Origin: Gentiana macrophylla
Taxonomy: Eukaryota > Streptophyta > Magnoliopsida > Gentianales > Gentianaceae
Direction: 5' to 3'
Assembly: GCA_026214975.1 (NCBI GenBank)
Contig: CM047810.1
Span: 35,513,318-35,577,317 of the forward strand
DNA: 64,000 nt
Below the pieces are notes generated by a model. The model made no database searches, had not been told where the DNA came from, and saw nothing but the letters and a program-made list of their open reading frames with translations. This document shows positions 46,570-58,699 of the stretch, in pieces. Position 1 is the stretch's first letter. The number at the start of each line of letters is the position of its first letter. The position numbers were made by a program, and so were the translations under genes.

Positions 46570-48870
46570 ATGGATAACAGCCAGTATGCTAGAACTATGT
46601 TGATGTGTTCTTTAGATTGTTTTGATGAGTATAAACGTCGTATGCAGGCTTATCTTGCTGCAACACATGATGAAATGATGGATGTGCTGACTGATGGACC
46701 ACTGGAAATCACAAAATCCATAACTGTGGATAATGAAACTCAGTACATTCCAAAGGCAAAAATAGAATGGATCAAAGATAGAAAAAGATCAAACCTCAAC
46801 AATATTGCTATTGATATCATATACAGAACCTTGGATAGCAATATGTACATGAAGGTGAAAGATTGCAAGACTGCAAAAGAACTTTGAGATAAGTTGCAAT
46901 TAATCTGTGAAGGCACTAATGCAATCAAGAAAAACAAGATTAGTGTGGTAAAGAAGAAGTTCTGGAGTTCAAATGAAACCAAATGAAACTATTGAACAAA
47001 TGGAGTCAAGATTCAATGCAATCATGGATGAACTCACCCTAATGAGTGTGAAGTACTCACAAGAAGAAGTCAATTCAAAAATCTTGGTAGCATTACCTGC
47101 AAAAGAAGTTTGGGAGATGAAGGTGACTGCTATAGAATAAATGAGAAGTCTACATAAAAAGAACACCTTCAAATTGTTTTCAGATCTTAAGGCCTATGAT
47201 TTCAGTAAGAAACTTGTACCTGAGACTGAAAAAGAAGAACCAAAGACAACTGCTTTGGCTCCTACAAATCAAGAAGAAACATCAGGAGCTCAAGATGATC
47301 TGCTGGATGAAATGCACGAACAAATTGCTCTACTGAGCAAAAAAATCAGATTGATGAAAAATGGAAGGGGTTCTTCAAGGAACTTCACAAAGAAGATTAG
47401 TGAAAAGAAGAAGGAAGAATCCAAGAAAGACAATGATTACTTGTGCTATCAATGCAAGAAACCAGGACACTTCAAACCTGACTGTCCTAAACTAAAGCAG
47501 AAGAAAGAACCTGATTATCTTTGCTTCAATTGCAAAAATCCTGGACATTTCGCACTGATTGTCCGCACTCATCAAGAGCAAAAGTCGCAAAGAAGATTTG
47601 GCAAGAAAGCTATGGTTGTCAAGATGAATCAGATATGAAGTTGAATCGTAAAAGGCGGAAATGAATCGATGACACCGCACTTGTTGTCGATATGGATGAT
47701 TATGCCTTAATGGCAAACATGGATGAAACAGAGGGGGTATACAATTTTGTATCTATAAACAATCCTCACTTTGAAAGTGATTGTGAATCAACTTGTGGTT
47801 CTAATCCAAAAAATTCTGACAATGAAGAAACTTTGGATGCCATCCTTAATCAACTGAGGATAATACAATCTGGTTATGAGATTGTGAAGGATAAAAAAGA
47901 AGCTCTTCAAACAGAAGTTGATATATTAAAAGTCGAATTAAGAATTCTCAAGGCGGTAAGGAAAAGAGTTTGGACAGACCAAAGACAAGCCTCCGAACAT
48001 ACAAGAGTCATTAAATCACGAACAATCTTGTTCCTCTACTGCATTCAAATTTGGAAAGCCTTATGGGGATAGAACATGCCTTGGATTTGGAACTCAACAA
48101 TCCAATAACAAGTGGATCCGTAAGGCTATCAACCTAGTACCGCAATTGGTCCTAAGTTTGTGCTCGTGACAAGATCCAACTCCCAAAAGGGTTTGGTCGA
48201 GGCAAAGAAGTCTCACCAAAAAACTTCAAGAAAGCAATATCGTAAGTCAAAAAGGTCAACAAAGACTCTAACAAAAAGAATAAATCAAGGTAGGATCATT
48301 GCACTCTTCTAGACTCCATCGATAGCGCACTGCTACCAAGTCTCACTGACCACAAAAGGGTAAAAATCGAGATATTCCAAGGATAAGAATCCTAAATCTA
48401 GAAATGTCAATCCTACTAAGGATACTTATCTCAGGGGGAAAGGTAGACTGTTCCCTACTGATGATGATTGGAATATTCATGTCCCTACTGCTAGAAACAA
48501 CAGATATAACCATACTGCTAGGGTAAAACCTCAACAATGGACTCAGCAGAGGACTTATACAAGACCCCAGTAGGGACCTCAGTAGACTCCATATTACAGG
48601 GCTGTTCCTAAAAGACAACAAACCTATGGTTATGCTAGTGCATCTAACAATAGAAATCACTTTAAACAGCATTACATACCAAAAGGCCAGAAAGCATATG
48701 TGAGTCCTAAAGAACCAAAAGTTAGACCATTTGGATGTGTAGAATACATGTATGAACAAAAGTATGACACTTTTCAAAGAAGACCTTATGGAAACTTTCC
48801 AAGGGTCATGCTTACCACTGACCATCATGGACCCAAACAGTTTTGGGTACCTAAAATACATTAGCTTTGT
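46570..48870 (+). pseudogene. Copia gag of element 2, frame-broken
   Basis: Begins MDNSQYARTMLMCSLDCFDE at the ATG at 46570. The capsid-like part has LAATHDEMMDVLT and TLDSNMYMKVKDCKTAKEL up to 46887, then a stop. It continues in another frame from 47141 with two CCHC-type knuckles, CYQCKKPGHFKPDC (perfect) and CFNCKNPGHF with its last cysteine lost at 47550. A further segment DYALMANMDETEGVYNF (47692) and a region rich in Q, R and Y up to 48870 lead into pol. It packages RNA in the particle. Confidence 0.85.
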
Positions 48871-49345
48871 TTTGTAGGGTGTCTGGTACTTTGACAGTGG
48901 ATGTTCCAGACATATGACAAAGAATAAGCACTATTTGTCAAACTATGTGGCAAAGGATGGTCCAAGAGTGAATTTTGGCAACAAGAATACACCTGGATAC
49001 ACAAGAGGATATGGCACACTTGTGAGAAATGGATTAACAATCATGAATGTTGCATTTGTGGAAGGACTGGACTACAACCTACTGAGCACTGGACACTTTT
49101 GACAAAGGCACATGTATTGTCATTAGTGAAAGAGGTGATCAAGTTGTGTTGGCTGGAAGAAGACAACAAAACATGTATGTTGTGGATTGGTCTACTGCTG
49201 TTCCAGAAACATGCCTGATTGTGCATACCAAGTCAGAACTCAATTGGCTATGGCATAAGAAGTTGAACCATCTAAACTTTGATGATATCAATCAGTTGGT
49301 GAAGAAGAAATCGTGATCGGTTTACCCGAGATCACATTCAAGAAG
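48871..49345 (+). pseudogene. Copia protease and pre-integrase region of element 2
   Basis: VWYFDSGCSRHMTKN (about 48883-48927) contains the catalytic D-S-G. GPRVNFGNKNTPGYTRGYGT follows. The frame breaks at 49102 (after LLSTGHF) and resumes with LNWLWHKKLNHLNFDDINQL, the zinc-binding pre-integrase region, whose cysteines (DAICDAC-like) lie near 49350-49370. Confidence 0.85.
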
Positions 49346-50545
49346 GATGCTATATGTGATGCTTGTCGCCAAGGTAAACAGACAAAATCAAGCTTCAAGT
49401 CAAAAACAAAGCAATCAACAAAAGAGTTTTGGAGCCGATGCACATGGATCTATTTGGACCAATGTTGACTCCAACAAGTGTAACAGAAAGAAGTACACTT
49501 TAGTAGTTGTGGATGATTACTCAAGATACACTTGGGTAGTATTCATGAATAAGAGAAGTGAAACACTTCAAAAGATGCCTGAACTTTTGAAGATATTGCA
49601 AAATAAGAAAAGTTTGACAGCAGTGAAGATCAGATCAGATAAGGGTACTGAATTTCTCCACAAAGTTATAAGAGAATATTATGAGCAAAATGGTGTACTA
49701 CATCAACTTGCTGCTACTGGTACACCTCAACAAAATGGGGTTGCTGAGAGAAGAAACAGAACTCTAAAAGAAGCAGGAACAACTATGATTTGTGAAGCAT
49801 TATTACCTGAAAGATATTGAGCTGAATCAGTTAATACAACATGCTATACCCAAAATAGAACCTCAGTGAACAAGAAGCTGCTGAAGACACCTTATGAGAT
49901 TTGGAATGGAAGGAAACCTAATATATCTTACTTTCATCCATTTGGAAGCAAATGCTTTATTTTAAATCATAAGGAGCAATTGAAGACATTCCAACCAAAA
50001 TCAGATGAAGGAATTTTCTTGGGATACTCTTCTATCAGCAAGGCATTCAGGGTACTGAACAAAAGGACACTGAAACATGAAGAGACAATACATGTTGTAT
50101 TTGATGAACCCAAATTCACTGGAATGGAAGATGAAGCTTCAGAACCTGCTGAGAATCAACAAGTCTCTGATCTAGAATGTGTTGATGTTTTGGAAAGGTT
50201 TAATGACTTAAAGGTTTCTGACTCTGCTCCTGCTGAACACCCTACTGGTAACACTACTTATGCAACAACTGAGGCAGTTCAAGGATCTGCTGAACCCCCT
50301 GTTGAAGAAACAGCAAACCCTACTGAAGATGATGTTCCTGAGAATCTATCTAACCAGAATCCACAATGGTTAAGGGATCACCCTGCTGAGCAAGTTATTG
50401 GCAATATACAGCAAGGTGTGAGGACTAGAAGACAATTAGAAGCAATGTTTACATGTTTTCTATCTCAAATGGAACCTAAAGTTGTTGAAGAAGCAATATC
50501 GATCCAGTTTGATAATTGCTATGCAAGAAGAATCGAATGAATTTG
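49346..50545 (+). pseudogene. Copia integrase of element 2
   Basis: The core has VVVDDYSRYTWVVFMNKRSE, IRSDKGTEFLHKVI (second aspartate) and NGVAERRNRTLKEAG (glutamate). It is open from 49347 to 49820 and, after a stop, from 49866 with TPYEIWNGRKPNISYFHPFG and FLGYSSISKAFRVLN. A variable acidic linker (AEHPTGN, EDDVPEN) leads toward RT. Confidence 0.9.
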
Positions 50546-51350
50546 AAAGAAATCATGTTTGAACACTAGTGGAAAGGCCTAATCATGCAAATATAATTGG
50601 CACAAAATGGGTATACAGAAATAAATTGGATGAATCTGCACCATTGTGAGGAATAAGGCCGCACTAGTAGCAAAAGGCTATTCTCAAGGTAAGGAATAGA
50701 TTTTGATGAAACATATGCCCCTGTTGCAAGATTGGAAGCAATTAGATTATTCTTGACATATGCTGCTTACAAAAACTTCAAAGTTTATCAGATGGATGTC
50801 TAAAGTGCATTTTTGAATGACATTCTAGAAGAGGAGGTTTATGTTCAGCAACCTCCTGGTTTTGAAGTTAAAGATCAAGAAGATAAAGTGTACAGACTCA
50901 ATAAAGCACTCTATGGTTTGAAACAAGCACCAAGAGCATGGTATGAGACCCTGTCTCAATTCTTGGGGGACAATGGTTTTACCAAAGGTACCATTGACAA
51001 GACTCTTTTCAGAATCAATGAAGGAGACAAAGACTTCACCGGATACAGATTTATGTTGATGACATAATTTTTGGTTCTGAAAATGAATTGCTATGTGAGA
51101 AGTTTTCTAATCTGATGAAAAGTAAATTCCAAATGAGTATGATGGGAGAAATGAACTACTTTTTGGGTTTGCAAGTCAAACAAATGAAAGATGGAATCTT
51201 CATTCATCAAACCAAGTATACCAAGGAGCTGCTGAAGAAGTTTGGTATGGAAAATAGCACCAAAGTATCAATTCCTATGAGTACAAACATAAGACTGGAT
51301 GAAGACAAAGAAGGCAAAGATGTTGATCAAACTTTATACAGAAGGATGAT
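50546..51350 (+). pseudogene. Copia reverse transcriptase of element 2
   Basis: The first third is broken by stops near 50575-50810. It is then open with EVYVQQPPGFEVKDQEDKVY, RLNKALYGLKQAPRAWYETL and DKTLFRINEGDKDF. The catalytic YVDDIIFGS equivalent straddles a frame break at about 51050-51075. MNYFLGLQVKQMKDGIFIHQ follows. Confidence 0.88.
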
Positions 51351-51963
51351 AGGCAATCATTGTACTTCATCGCCAAGAGACTCGACATATCCTTTGCTGT
51401 AGGTGTTTGTGCAAGATTTCAATCTAAACCAAAAGAAAGTCATTTAGCTGCAGTCAAAAGAGTTCTCAAGTATCTAAAAGAGACTTTGGATGTAGGAATT
51501 TTGTATTCAAAAGATGGAACCTTCAATGTTATATCCTACTCAGATTCTGATTATGCTGGATGCAAGATTGATAGAAAAAGCACCATAGGAACTTGTCAGT
51601 TGATGGGAAATAGACTAGTTTCCTGGTTTAGCAAGAAACAGAATTCAATATCAACTTCCACAGCTGAAGCTGAATATATTGCTGCTGGAAGCTGCTATGC
51701 ACAAATATTTTGGTTAAGGCAACAGTTAAGGGATTATGGAATAGAAGAAAAGAAATTCCTATAATGTGTGACAACACAAGTGCAATTGCAATCTCGTAAA
51801 ATCTGCTTTGCACTCAAGAACCAAGCATATTGATGTGAGACATCACTTTATAAGAGATCATGTTGAAAAGAAGGATGTGGTGGTTCTTTACATCCCTCAT
51901 CAAGATCAACTTGTCGACATTTTCACTAAACCTTGGATAGTGAAAGATTTGCTAAGTTAATGA
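51351..51963 (+). pseudogene. Copia RNase H of element 2
   Basis: An open frame 51360-51764 carries SYSDSDYAGCKIDRKSTIGT and STSTAEAEYIAAGSCYAQ, the Ty1-type RNase H motifs. The last 60 codons lie in a shifted frame up to about 51963. It removes the RNA template after first-strand synthesis. Confidence 0.9.
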
Positions 51964-52648
51964 CTCGAACTTGGAATTATAAAAGTTTACTGATACACCG
52001 ATGATCAGCAATGTACTGGAATTCACCAATGGGATTAGTCTTTGCTATGTTGGGTGAGCTCACTTAGCAGATTAGTCATTGGTATCAACAAATCCATGTA
52101 CTTATGTTTGGACAATTGAGCAAATGAAGTTGCCAAGGGGATTGGTCTTTGTCATGTTGGGTGAGCTCACTTGACAGATCAGTCATTGGTATTAAACTTC
52201 ATCTTGTATTATCAGTTGGACAAAACTAGAAGAATTGAAGATCTGCAGATTAACTCTATCAGCAGGCTGCTGAGATACTCTCATCAGCAGACTGCTGAGC
52301 CAAGTCTACTGATGACAAGGCTGCTGAGGCATACGTTATAGTCAAACCTTAACATAAGTCAAAAAGCAAATTAGCGGGATATTTATCCTATCTTTATAAC
52401 CATAGTTACACGATCGAACGGTTACCATTCTTTATGAATACGTTATGGGCCACGTGTCAAGATCTCATTTATTCAAATTTAATTGTAGTTAATGCTGCAG
52501 TACGTGCTCTGACAGTTTCCATCTACTCTCTGTTATATATACAGACCTACACACAGAAGATACTCACAACTCTCAGATTGATTTTCTCTGCAAATACTTT
52601 GTTTGAACACAGATTTGAAAGCTTTCTTCTTCATCTTTCTCATTTATA
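51964..52648. other. Spacer with palindrome-bearing direct repeats, element 2
   Basis: Two direct repeats of about 56 bp (52033-52089 and 52139-52194) each hold GTTGGGTGAGCTCACTT, with the perfect palindrome GTGAGCTCAC. The remainder has CTGCTGAG-rich short motifs (52254-52325) and an upstream leader for the next ORF with a TATA-like GTTATATATACAG near 52532. Confidence 0.75.
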
Positions 52649-55600
52649 ATGGCGAAAAAGGATGATGTTCATATTAGAACTAGTCAAAGTGTGAGAGGAT
52701 ATGTTACTGACTGTCACTCTACTGAGTTAGCTATTAACATCGGAAGAAGAATCATAAGGATTTCTGGGTTGGAAAATGTTATCAACAGAAGGCTGGAAAG
52801 AATCTCTTATGTCAACATGCTGGAATTTTGGAAGAACATAGTTATACATGAAGGAAGAGAGGCCTTCACTTCAACAGTTAATGGTAGAGAGATTGAAATC
52901 TCTTCAGACCTAATGAGAGAGATTTTTCACTTTGGACCTGGAATTGGTGCTCCTACCAATCCAGAAGCAATGAATCTGCCAAGAATGAAGTTTGTGGATG
53001 CAATAAAGATAAATGAGAAGATACCTTCATCACTAGGCATTAATGTGAAGCATATTGGATATGAGTATAATCTGCTGAGCAAATTAATTGCCAAAACCAT
53101 TTTGGGGTTCATTGGGAGTCTAGACACGCTGTCTGGACCTAAAATAGACCTAATGATCATCATCTGCAGAAGTATGAAGTTTGATTGGGCTGGATTCTTT
53201 ATACATTACATGAAGAAGGTGTTTACTGAAGATAGAGATGGTGTAAGGAAGTCCAAAACCAAGCCCCTAGGTCTACTAATTCAGACCTCGTTGAATCATT
53301 TTCAGATACCTGATGTTGCATCAGAAAAGATTAACAAATCCAGATACAAGCCAGAAGTTGCTACTCCTATTCCTGGATTAGATGATGATGAAGATGTAAA
53401 TGATGAGGCTACAAAAAGTGATAATGATGGTGGAGATGATAACGCTGGTGGCGAGCAGGTCAAGCAAGTTGCTAAGTCTGCTGCACCTAAGAAGACTGTT
53501 GAGAAGAGAAAGTCTGCTGATACAAGAAAAATCACAGAAATGTTAAAGCCTTGGAAAACAAGGAAACATACTGCCGAGTCTACTGAGGGTCCAGTTGAAA
53601 TTGAAGTTACTGACCCTGCTGTCACAAAGAAGAAGTCTGCTGCTGATATTTTGAGAGAACAACAAAAGAAGATAGTAGAAAGAGAAAAGCTACTGAGGTT
53701 GAAGCTGAACAACCTTCTAAGAGAATGAAGGAGATTGCCAAGAAAAAGAAACATGGCAAAGGCAAGGAACTGAGGGTCCTTGAAGAACAAAGGGAAGAAG
53801 TAGTGCAAGAGGCTATTGAGGCTGAACCTTTAAAGAATGTTTTGCCTACTGAAACTGGAGAGGTTGCTGTTGAGCAACCTCACCGAGAGGTTATCAAGAA
53901 CCACATCAGACCCTGCAAATTCTGCAATAGTTCAGGGGGAAGAGCAGTCTGCTGCTAACCCTGCTGATGAGCATGTAAGTCAGGAGGAAGGAAGTGTAGA
54001 ACAAATGGAGGTGGTAGGTACAAATGTACAACAAGAAGAACCTACTGACCTAGAAGCATCTGTTGAAGAAACACTGAATCTACTTGTTGAGACCTTTGGA
54101 GGTCAGCAAAGTGGACAATCTGCCCCAAAGAAGCCCTCAATGCCATATAAAAAGAGGGAGCAGAAATCTAAGAAGGATAAGGTAGATCCCAACTTCAAAA
54201 GAGTGCAAAGATATTTTTCAATGGAAGTTTGAATTCTACAAAAAACAAAAACCAGCTGCTGATCCAATGAGTGGATTTGAAGAATGGGCATTTGATCAGC
54301 TGGGTGTGGACAGCCTATTGGAATTGGTAGATACAACCTTACTACAGACTAGGCTGATGGATTTGTTCGATGAAGGGAAGAAGAGTGCCAAACTTATGTT
54401 CAAGGATCCAAAATACACACCTGACAGTGATGACTCATCTGACTCTGATGATGATCCCCCCATGTTCCCTAGGGAGACCAGTGGAGTGGCAAAAGGGACA
54501 ACTAAAGAAGCCACTGGTCAAAGATCCACTGATGGTGCAGCAGATCAATCTGCTGATTCTGGTGAGTCTCGCCAAAGGCCAAAGAATCAGAGATTTGGAT
54601 GAAGAAAATGTTATTGAATATAGTGAGCCTGATGTTAGTTCTGAAGATTCAGTTCAATATCAAGATTGGATTGACACTCAGGGCACTATCTCCAAATCTA
54701 CTGAGGATCTACAGAAGATTGTTGATACTGGAGGGATTCTAGAGGAAAACATGACAACTTTTCCTCTCATTTGTATAGAGAGAGTGTCCTAATCACCGAG
54801 GAAATGCATGCTGATTGGACAGAGGTTCAGCCATTGAGGTTCAAACAAAGACTAACAAAGGTCGGAACTGTGGTACAGTTTCTTTGAGGACCAAACAAAG
54901 ACTGGACAAAGGTTGGAACTCCCAACTGGTTTGAAGGAAACCCTCGCCGTTAGTTATAGAACAGCCGTAGTAGTAGAGCTCTTTGAAGAAAGGTCACCAA
55001 GGAAGGATGGTCGCAGATCATTGTTACCGATGAGGATGAACAAACATCGGACTATGACTTCAGTGTTGATGAGTTTCAAATGCCCGAGGAGGAACATATT
55101 GAAGATGAACCACAACAGGCATTTGTACCAATCTTGGAAAAACCTGCCCTAGATTCAATTCTGGAGGAATTCCAAGGACCTAACCCTGTTGGAAGGGATA
55201 TGAGTTGGGCCATGGTTGTCAGCAGACAGAGGGCACAGTACAATGTCGAAGAGCCTACTGATGAGTCTGCTGACATATGGTCGGTGGGGTACCAAAGACA
55301 AAAAGTTGATGAGTTGAGGGTCACAAAAATGACATTACAAGATTAAGGACTCAACTTGACAGGCAAGAGCAGAGGTTTGAAGATTTGATGAATCTAGTGG
55401 AAAATAGAGGGAGAACCACTGAGACTGTTGCTTTCAATATTACCTCCACACAATATGCTCTTGCTGATCTTTCCATGGATGTAAAGGGAATTAAACAGGG
55501 CAATACACTGAAGGATAAGTTCCTGAAAGATTAGATTACATCCATACACCAACAACTTGATAAACTTGCTGATGCACCCAAGCCTGCTGAGGTTGAATCT

Positions 55601-56335
55601 GCTGGAACACTTTACCCTGCTGGATTGGATCCTAAGCTTACTGAGAGGATCAATCTACTGGAGCAGACATTGCAAGGAAGGATCACTACAGTTGACACTG
55701 TAATGTAGATTATGGAGGGTCAACTGAGCAACTTAGTGATCACACAAGAAAGTGTTCATGGCCTGCTGTCCCGTTTTGTTGATGATGTCAATAAGGGGAA
55801 GAGAGCCAAACAACAAAGAGCAAAAGAGGTCGCTAGAATCTTTGCACGTAAGAGATAGGAAGTCGACACCAATGCATTTAGAGAACTCCGCACCGCACTT
55901 CCACCGATCGATGATCTTTTCAAGGAGTACAAGAAGCTCTACTATAACAAGAGAAGACCTTACCATGACAAGGGCTTCCATGAGGGACTCAATTCCTTTT
56001 TGGGGCTTAAGTTTTGGGAAGCCAGAGTCAAAGATCTTAGATCTTCACACAGAGGTGGAAGAGGTGAAAGAGGTGGTAGAGGTGGAATGAGTCTACCTAC
56101 TACATCAGCTAAAGATTCACTGAATGAATTCAAGGAATTATACATGCGTTTAGGCTTCAGAGTACATCAGATCAACCTTACTCTGCCTGAAGCATGGAAA
56201 TGGTGGAAAGAAGTGAATCCCCATATTGATTTTTCCCTTATAGAAAATAAATGGATGAGACAAATGGTTAGAGAAATAAGGGAATATCATGAGCAGCAAG
56301 AGAAGGAGAGGCAAGAAAGAGAAAGAAGAAACTAG
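52649..56335 (+). pseudogene. Sirevirus additional 3' ORF (element 2)
   Basis: The first 359 codons are open (52649-53728). The N-terminal part (SQSVRGYV, RISYVNMLEFWKN, VNGREIEISSDLMREI, MIIICRSMKFDWAGFFIHYM) looks like the plant-specific transposon protein domain. It is followed by an acidic patch, IPGLDDDEDVNDE, and lysine-rich and charged segments. Later parts are split over several frames (53837-54232, 54267-54602, 55080-55346, 55752-56090, 56000-56335) and include an RGG-rich stretch near 56040-56085 and an E/R-rich end. No signal peptide or transmembrane segment is visible. Position and presence match the ORF called envelope-like in Sireviruses; the function is unknown. Confidence 0.75.
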
Positions 56336-56477
56336 ATCAGCATACTTATCTCGCTTTATTTTTTGGTTGAATCTGACTACAATACTTTTTGAACAAATAT
56401 GATTATAATGAGAAATGACTGAATTTGTTCTGTTTTTGTTTTTACTCTTTTTGCTTTGCTGTAAGGAGGGTATTGGC

Positions 56478-56500
56478 ATCATCACCAAAAAATAGGAAAT
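56478..56500 (+). other. Degenerate polypurine tract of element 2
   Basis: CATCACCAAAAAATAGGAAAT precedes the 3' LTR. Element 1 has AAAAAGGGGGAAAT here, so the G run appears lost or mutated. Confidence 0.6.
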
Positions 56501-58175
56501 TGTTGGACTTATTTTTAAGTTTTAGTGATGAGTGCCAGACTAGCTACTATAGAGCAAAGGCAAAAAGATGTCTAGATCAAATGTATAGGCTTATTAGAGT
56601 TTGATCTTGTATAGGTTTGATCAAACAAGCACTGTAAAAGGTCAGCTGACTTTCATCAAGACTCCGCTAGGTCAAGAGGGGTACCTAGGTCAAGTAGACT
56701 AGTTTAGACCCTCCAAGACTCGGCCGAGAGGCTCAAACTCGCTTATTGAAGGCTAAGGGATCAAACTTAGTATTTAAAGTCAAGGATATGGAATCAGAAT
56801 TTAGGGAAGTCTCATGACCTAAACTGATTGCATATACCTTGTGTACAAGGTCTAAGTTCCACAAGTTAAATGGTAATTGGAACTTGGTTATGATTAAAAT
56901 GGTGTAATCTAACTTAATAATAAAAAGTTAGATACAAGAGAAGTCAGCTGAAGTGTTTTTATAAACACAACAACTTTGGTACAGCTGGCTGATATGTATT
57001 TCAGCAGACTAATACCCACAGGAACCTGCTAATATAAATCTCGAATTATTCAAAGGTTACATTGGAAGAATACAAGGATAAGGACCGATAACAACCCCTG
57101 ATTTTATCAAACAAATCAATGGTTAAGATTAAAGGGACGTTGGAAAGAAACAGAGCTCTATCCAATGGATACAAGTCAAAGCGGTGATGTATGAAAAACT
57201 CTCAAAAAGCAATCGACACAGTCGATTGATATGTACAAATGACATAATGCAAGTCAAGAAAAGGACAAGTCTCAAACGGCTATGTTTGAATTTCAAACAT
57301 AAGTCACAAGGATTCCTACCTATAAATAGAGGACTCCTAATTCGGGATACAAGTGATGAAAATTAAGGATCTATCTTGAGCTATCAGATTTCAATCTATT
57401 AAATACCCTGCTGATCCTACTAAACTTAAAGCTACTGATCCAGTAAACTTCTTCAAGTGTAATCGGCTATCAAGCTACATCAAGTTTACACACTTGAAGA
57501 CCTCAAGTCCGATCATATCATCCTGATCAAGCTGTTGAAAAAGTCAATCACTTACTTGATTCAAACTTTCTTTATAAGAAATCACAAGACAAATGAAGCA
57601 TCTTTGGGTGTCAAGGATCGTTGTTTGTGGTGGAGCCGGTGAAGAGGCAATCCTACCCCTCGCAAGGACCAGTGGTAGACTATGGAGCAAAGAATCCTAC
57701 CTGCTCCAAGTGTTCAGTTTGTGAAGCCATAGTTATTGGTGAAGGACAAGCAACTTAGGGATTTTTGTAACTGCTACCTCAAGGATCTCTAGTGAATTAC
57801 CTCCAACATCACAGGAGAAGAGTGGACTGACAAGATTACACCACCTGGAACCACTATAAAATTGCCTACTTACTTTCTGCATTTACATTCTGCACTTAGT
57901 ACATTTAACACATCAACCTACTGAACTAGCAACTGATTCACACACATACACTACTGAGTATCTAATACTTGATATCATATTTTAACAACAAGTAACAAGG
58001 CTTAATTTAAATATATTCTGCTTCAACAAGTTCAGTAAATTCAATAGTCAGCAGACTACTGAGTGATCAGCAGACTACTAAAGTTGCTGAGTTTGTTAAC
58101 TCCAAAAGTTTTAAGTGTTAAGTTTATTCACCCCCCACCCTCTAACTTAACCAAATCCTTTTCAAGGGACCAACA
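56501..58175 (+). repeat. 3' LTR of element 2
   Basis: 1675 bp, start TGTTGGACTT, end GGGACCAACA. It aligns with the 5' LTR throughout. The mismatches include repeated CTG versus CG or CCG differences. Confidence 0.95.
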
Positions 58176-58180
58176 CTTAG
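58176..58180. other. Target-site duplication, right copy
   Basis: CTTAG directly after the LTR end CCAACA, identical to 44782-44786. Confidence 0.9.
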
Positions 58181-58652
58181 GAAGTGGGTAGCAATCCTTA
58201 GGACAAGCTTTAATCAAGTCGGTGAAGTCCACGCATATTCGCCAGCTCCCATCTGGCTTTTTCACTAATACTGGGTTGGCTTGCCAGCTCGGATATATTA
58301 CTTCCCGTATGATTCCCTCCTGGAACAACTTCTCTACTTCGTTTTGGATGACGACCATTCTGTCTTTAGAAAACTGTCTCTTCTTCTGTCTGATCAGTTT
58401 CCTGCCCGGGTCAACATTGATCCTATCGGGTGATAGACCCGGCATGTCGTCTGTTTTCCAAGCGAACACATCTCTTTTTTCTTTCAGTACGTTGATGAGT
58501 TCCTCCTTTTTCCGTTCTGGGATCCACGATCCCATGTTCACAGTTAAATCTTTCTGTCCTTCCCACAAGCGAACTACTTCAATTTTGTCTTCTGAAGGCC
58601 AACTTTCTTCCTCTAATAGGAGTAATTCTTCAATAGACACCTGCTGCACCAT
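58181..58652 (-). pseudogene. RT part 1 of element B
   Basis: Open on the minus strand: DVFAWKTDDMPGLSP, VKKPDGSWRICVDFTDLIKA and CPKDCYPLP just before the insertion site. It is continuous in sense with 44786 leftward once the Sirevirus element is removed. Closely related to the RT of element A at 40584. Confidence 0.9.
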
Positions 58653-58699
58653 TAGTTTTCTATTAACGGTGGCCGTGTAACGACTCTGGTCGTCTCCAA

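Larger units (their letters stand above)
44787..58175 (+). mobile_element. Complete Sirevirus-like Ty1/copia element 2
   Basis: 13.4 kb with paired LTRs of 1683 and 1675 bp, TGTTG/CAACA termini, a PBS, gag-pol, a long additional ORF, a polypurine tract and the 5-bp duplication CTTAG. Excision of the element and one CTTAG restores continuity of the RT coding region of element B, which confirms the borders. Most frame breaks are single-site and many fall at CTG/CAG-like positions. Confidence 0.95.

Noticed and set aside
48343..48861. 172-codon minus-strand ORF
   Set aside because: Antisense shadow of the gag-to-protease region of element 2, whose sense translation matches element 1.
53302..53808. 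168-codon hydrophobic minus-strand ORF, apparent membrane protein
   Set aside because: Antisense of the acidic and lysine-rich part of the Sirevirus extra ORF; the hydrophobicity comes from complementing charged codons.
52649..56335. Retroviral envelope gene
   Set aside because: No signal peptide, cleavage site or transmembrane anchor was seen, so only an additional ORF is called.
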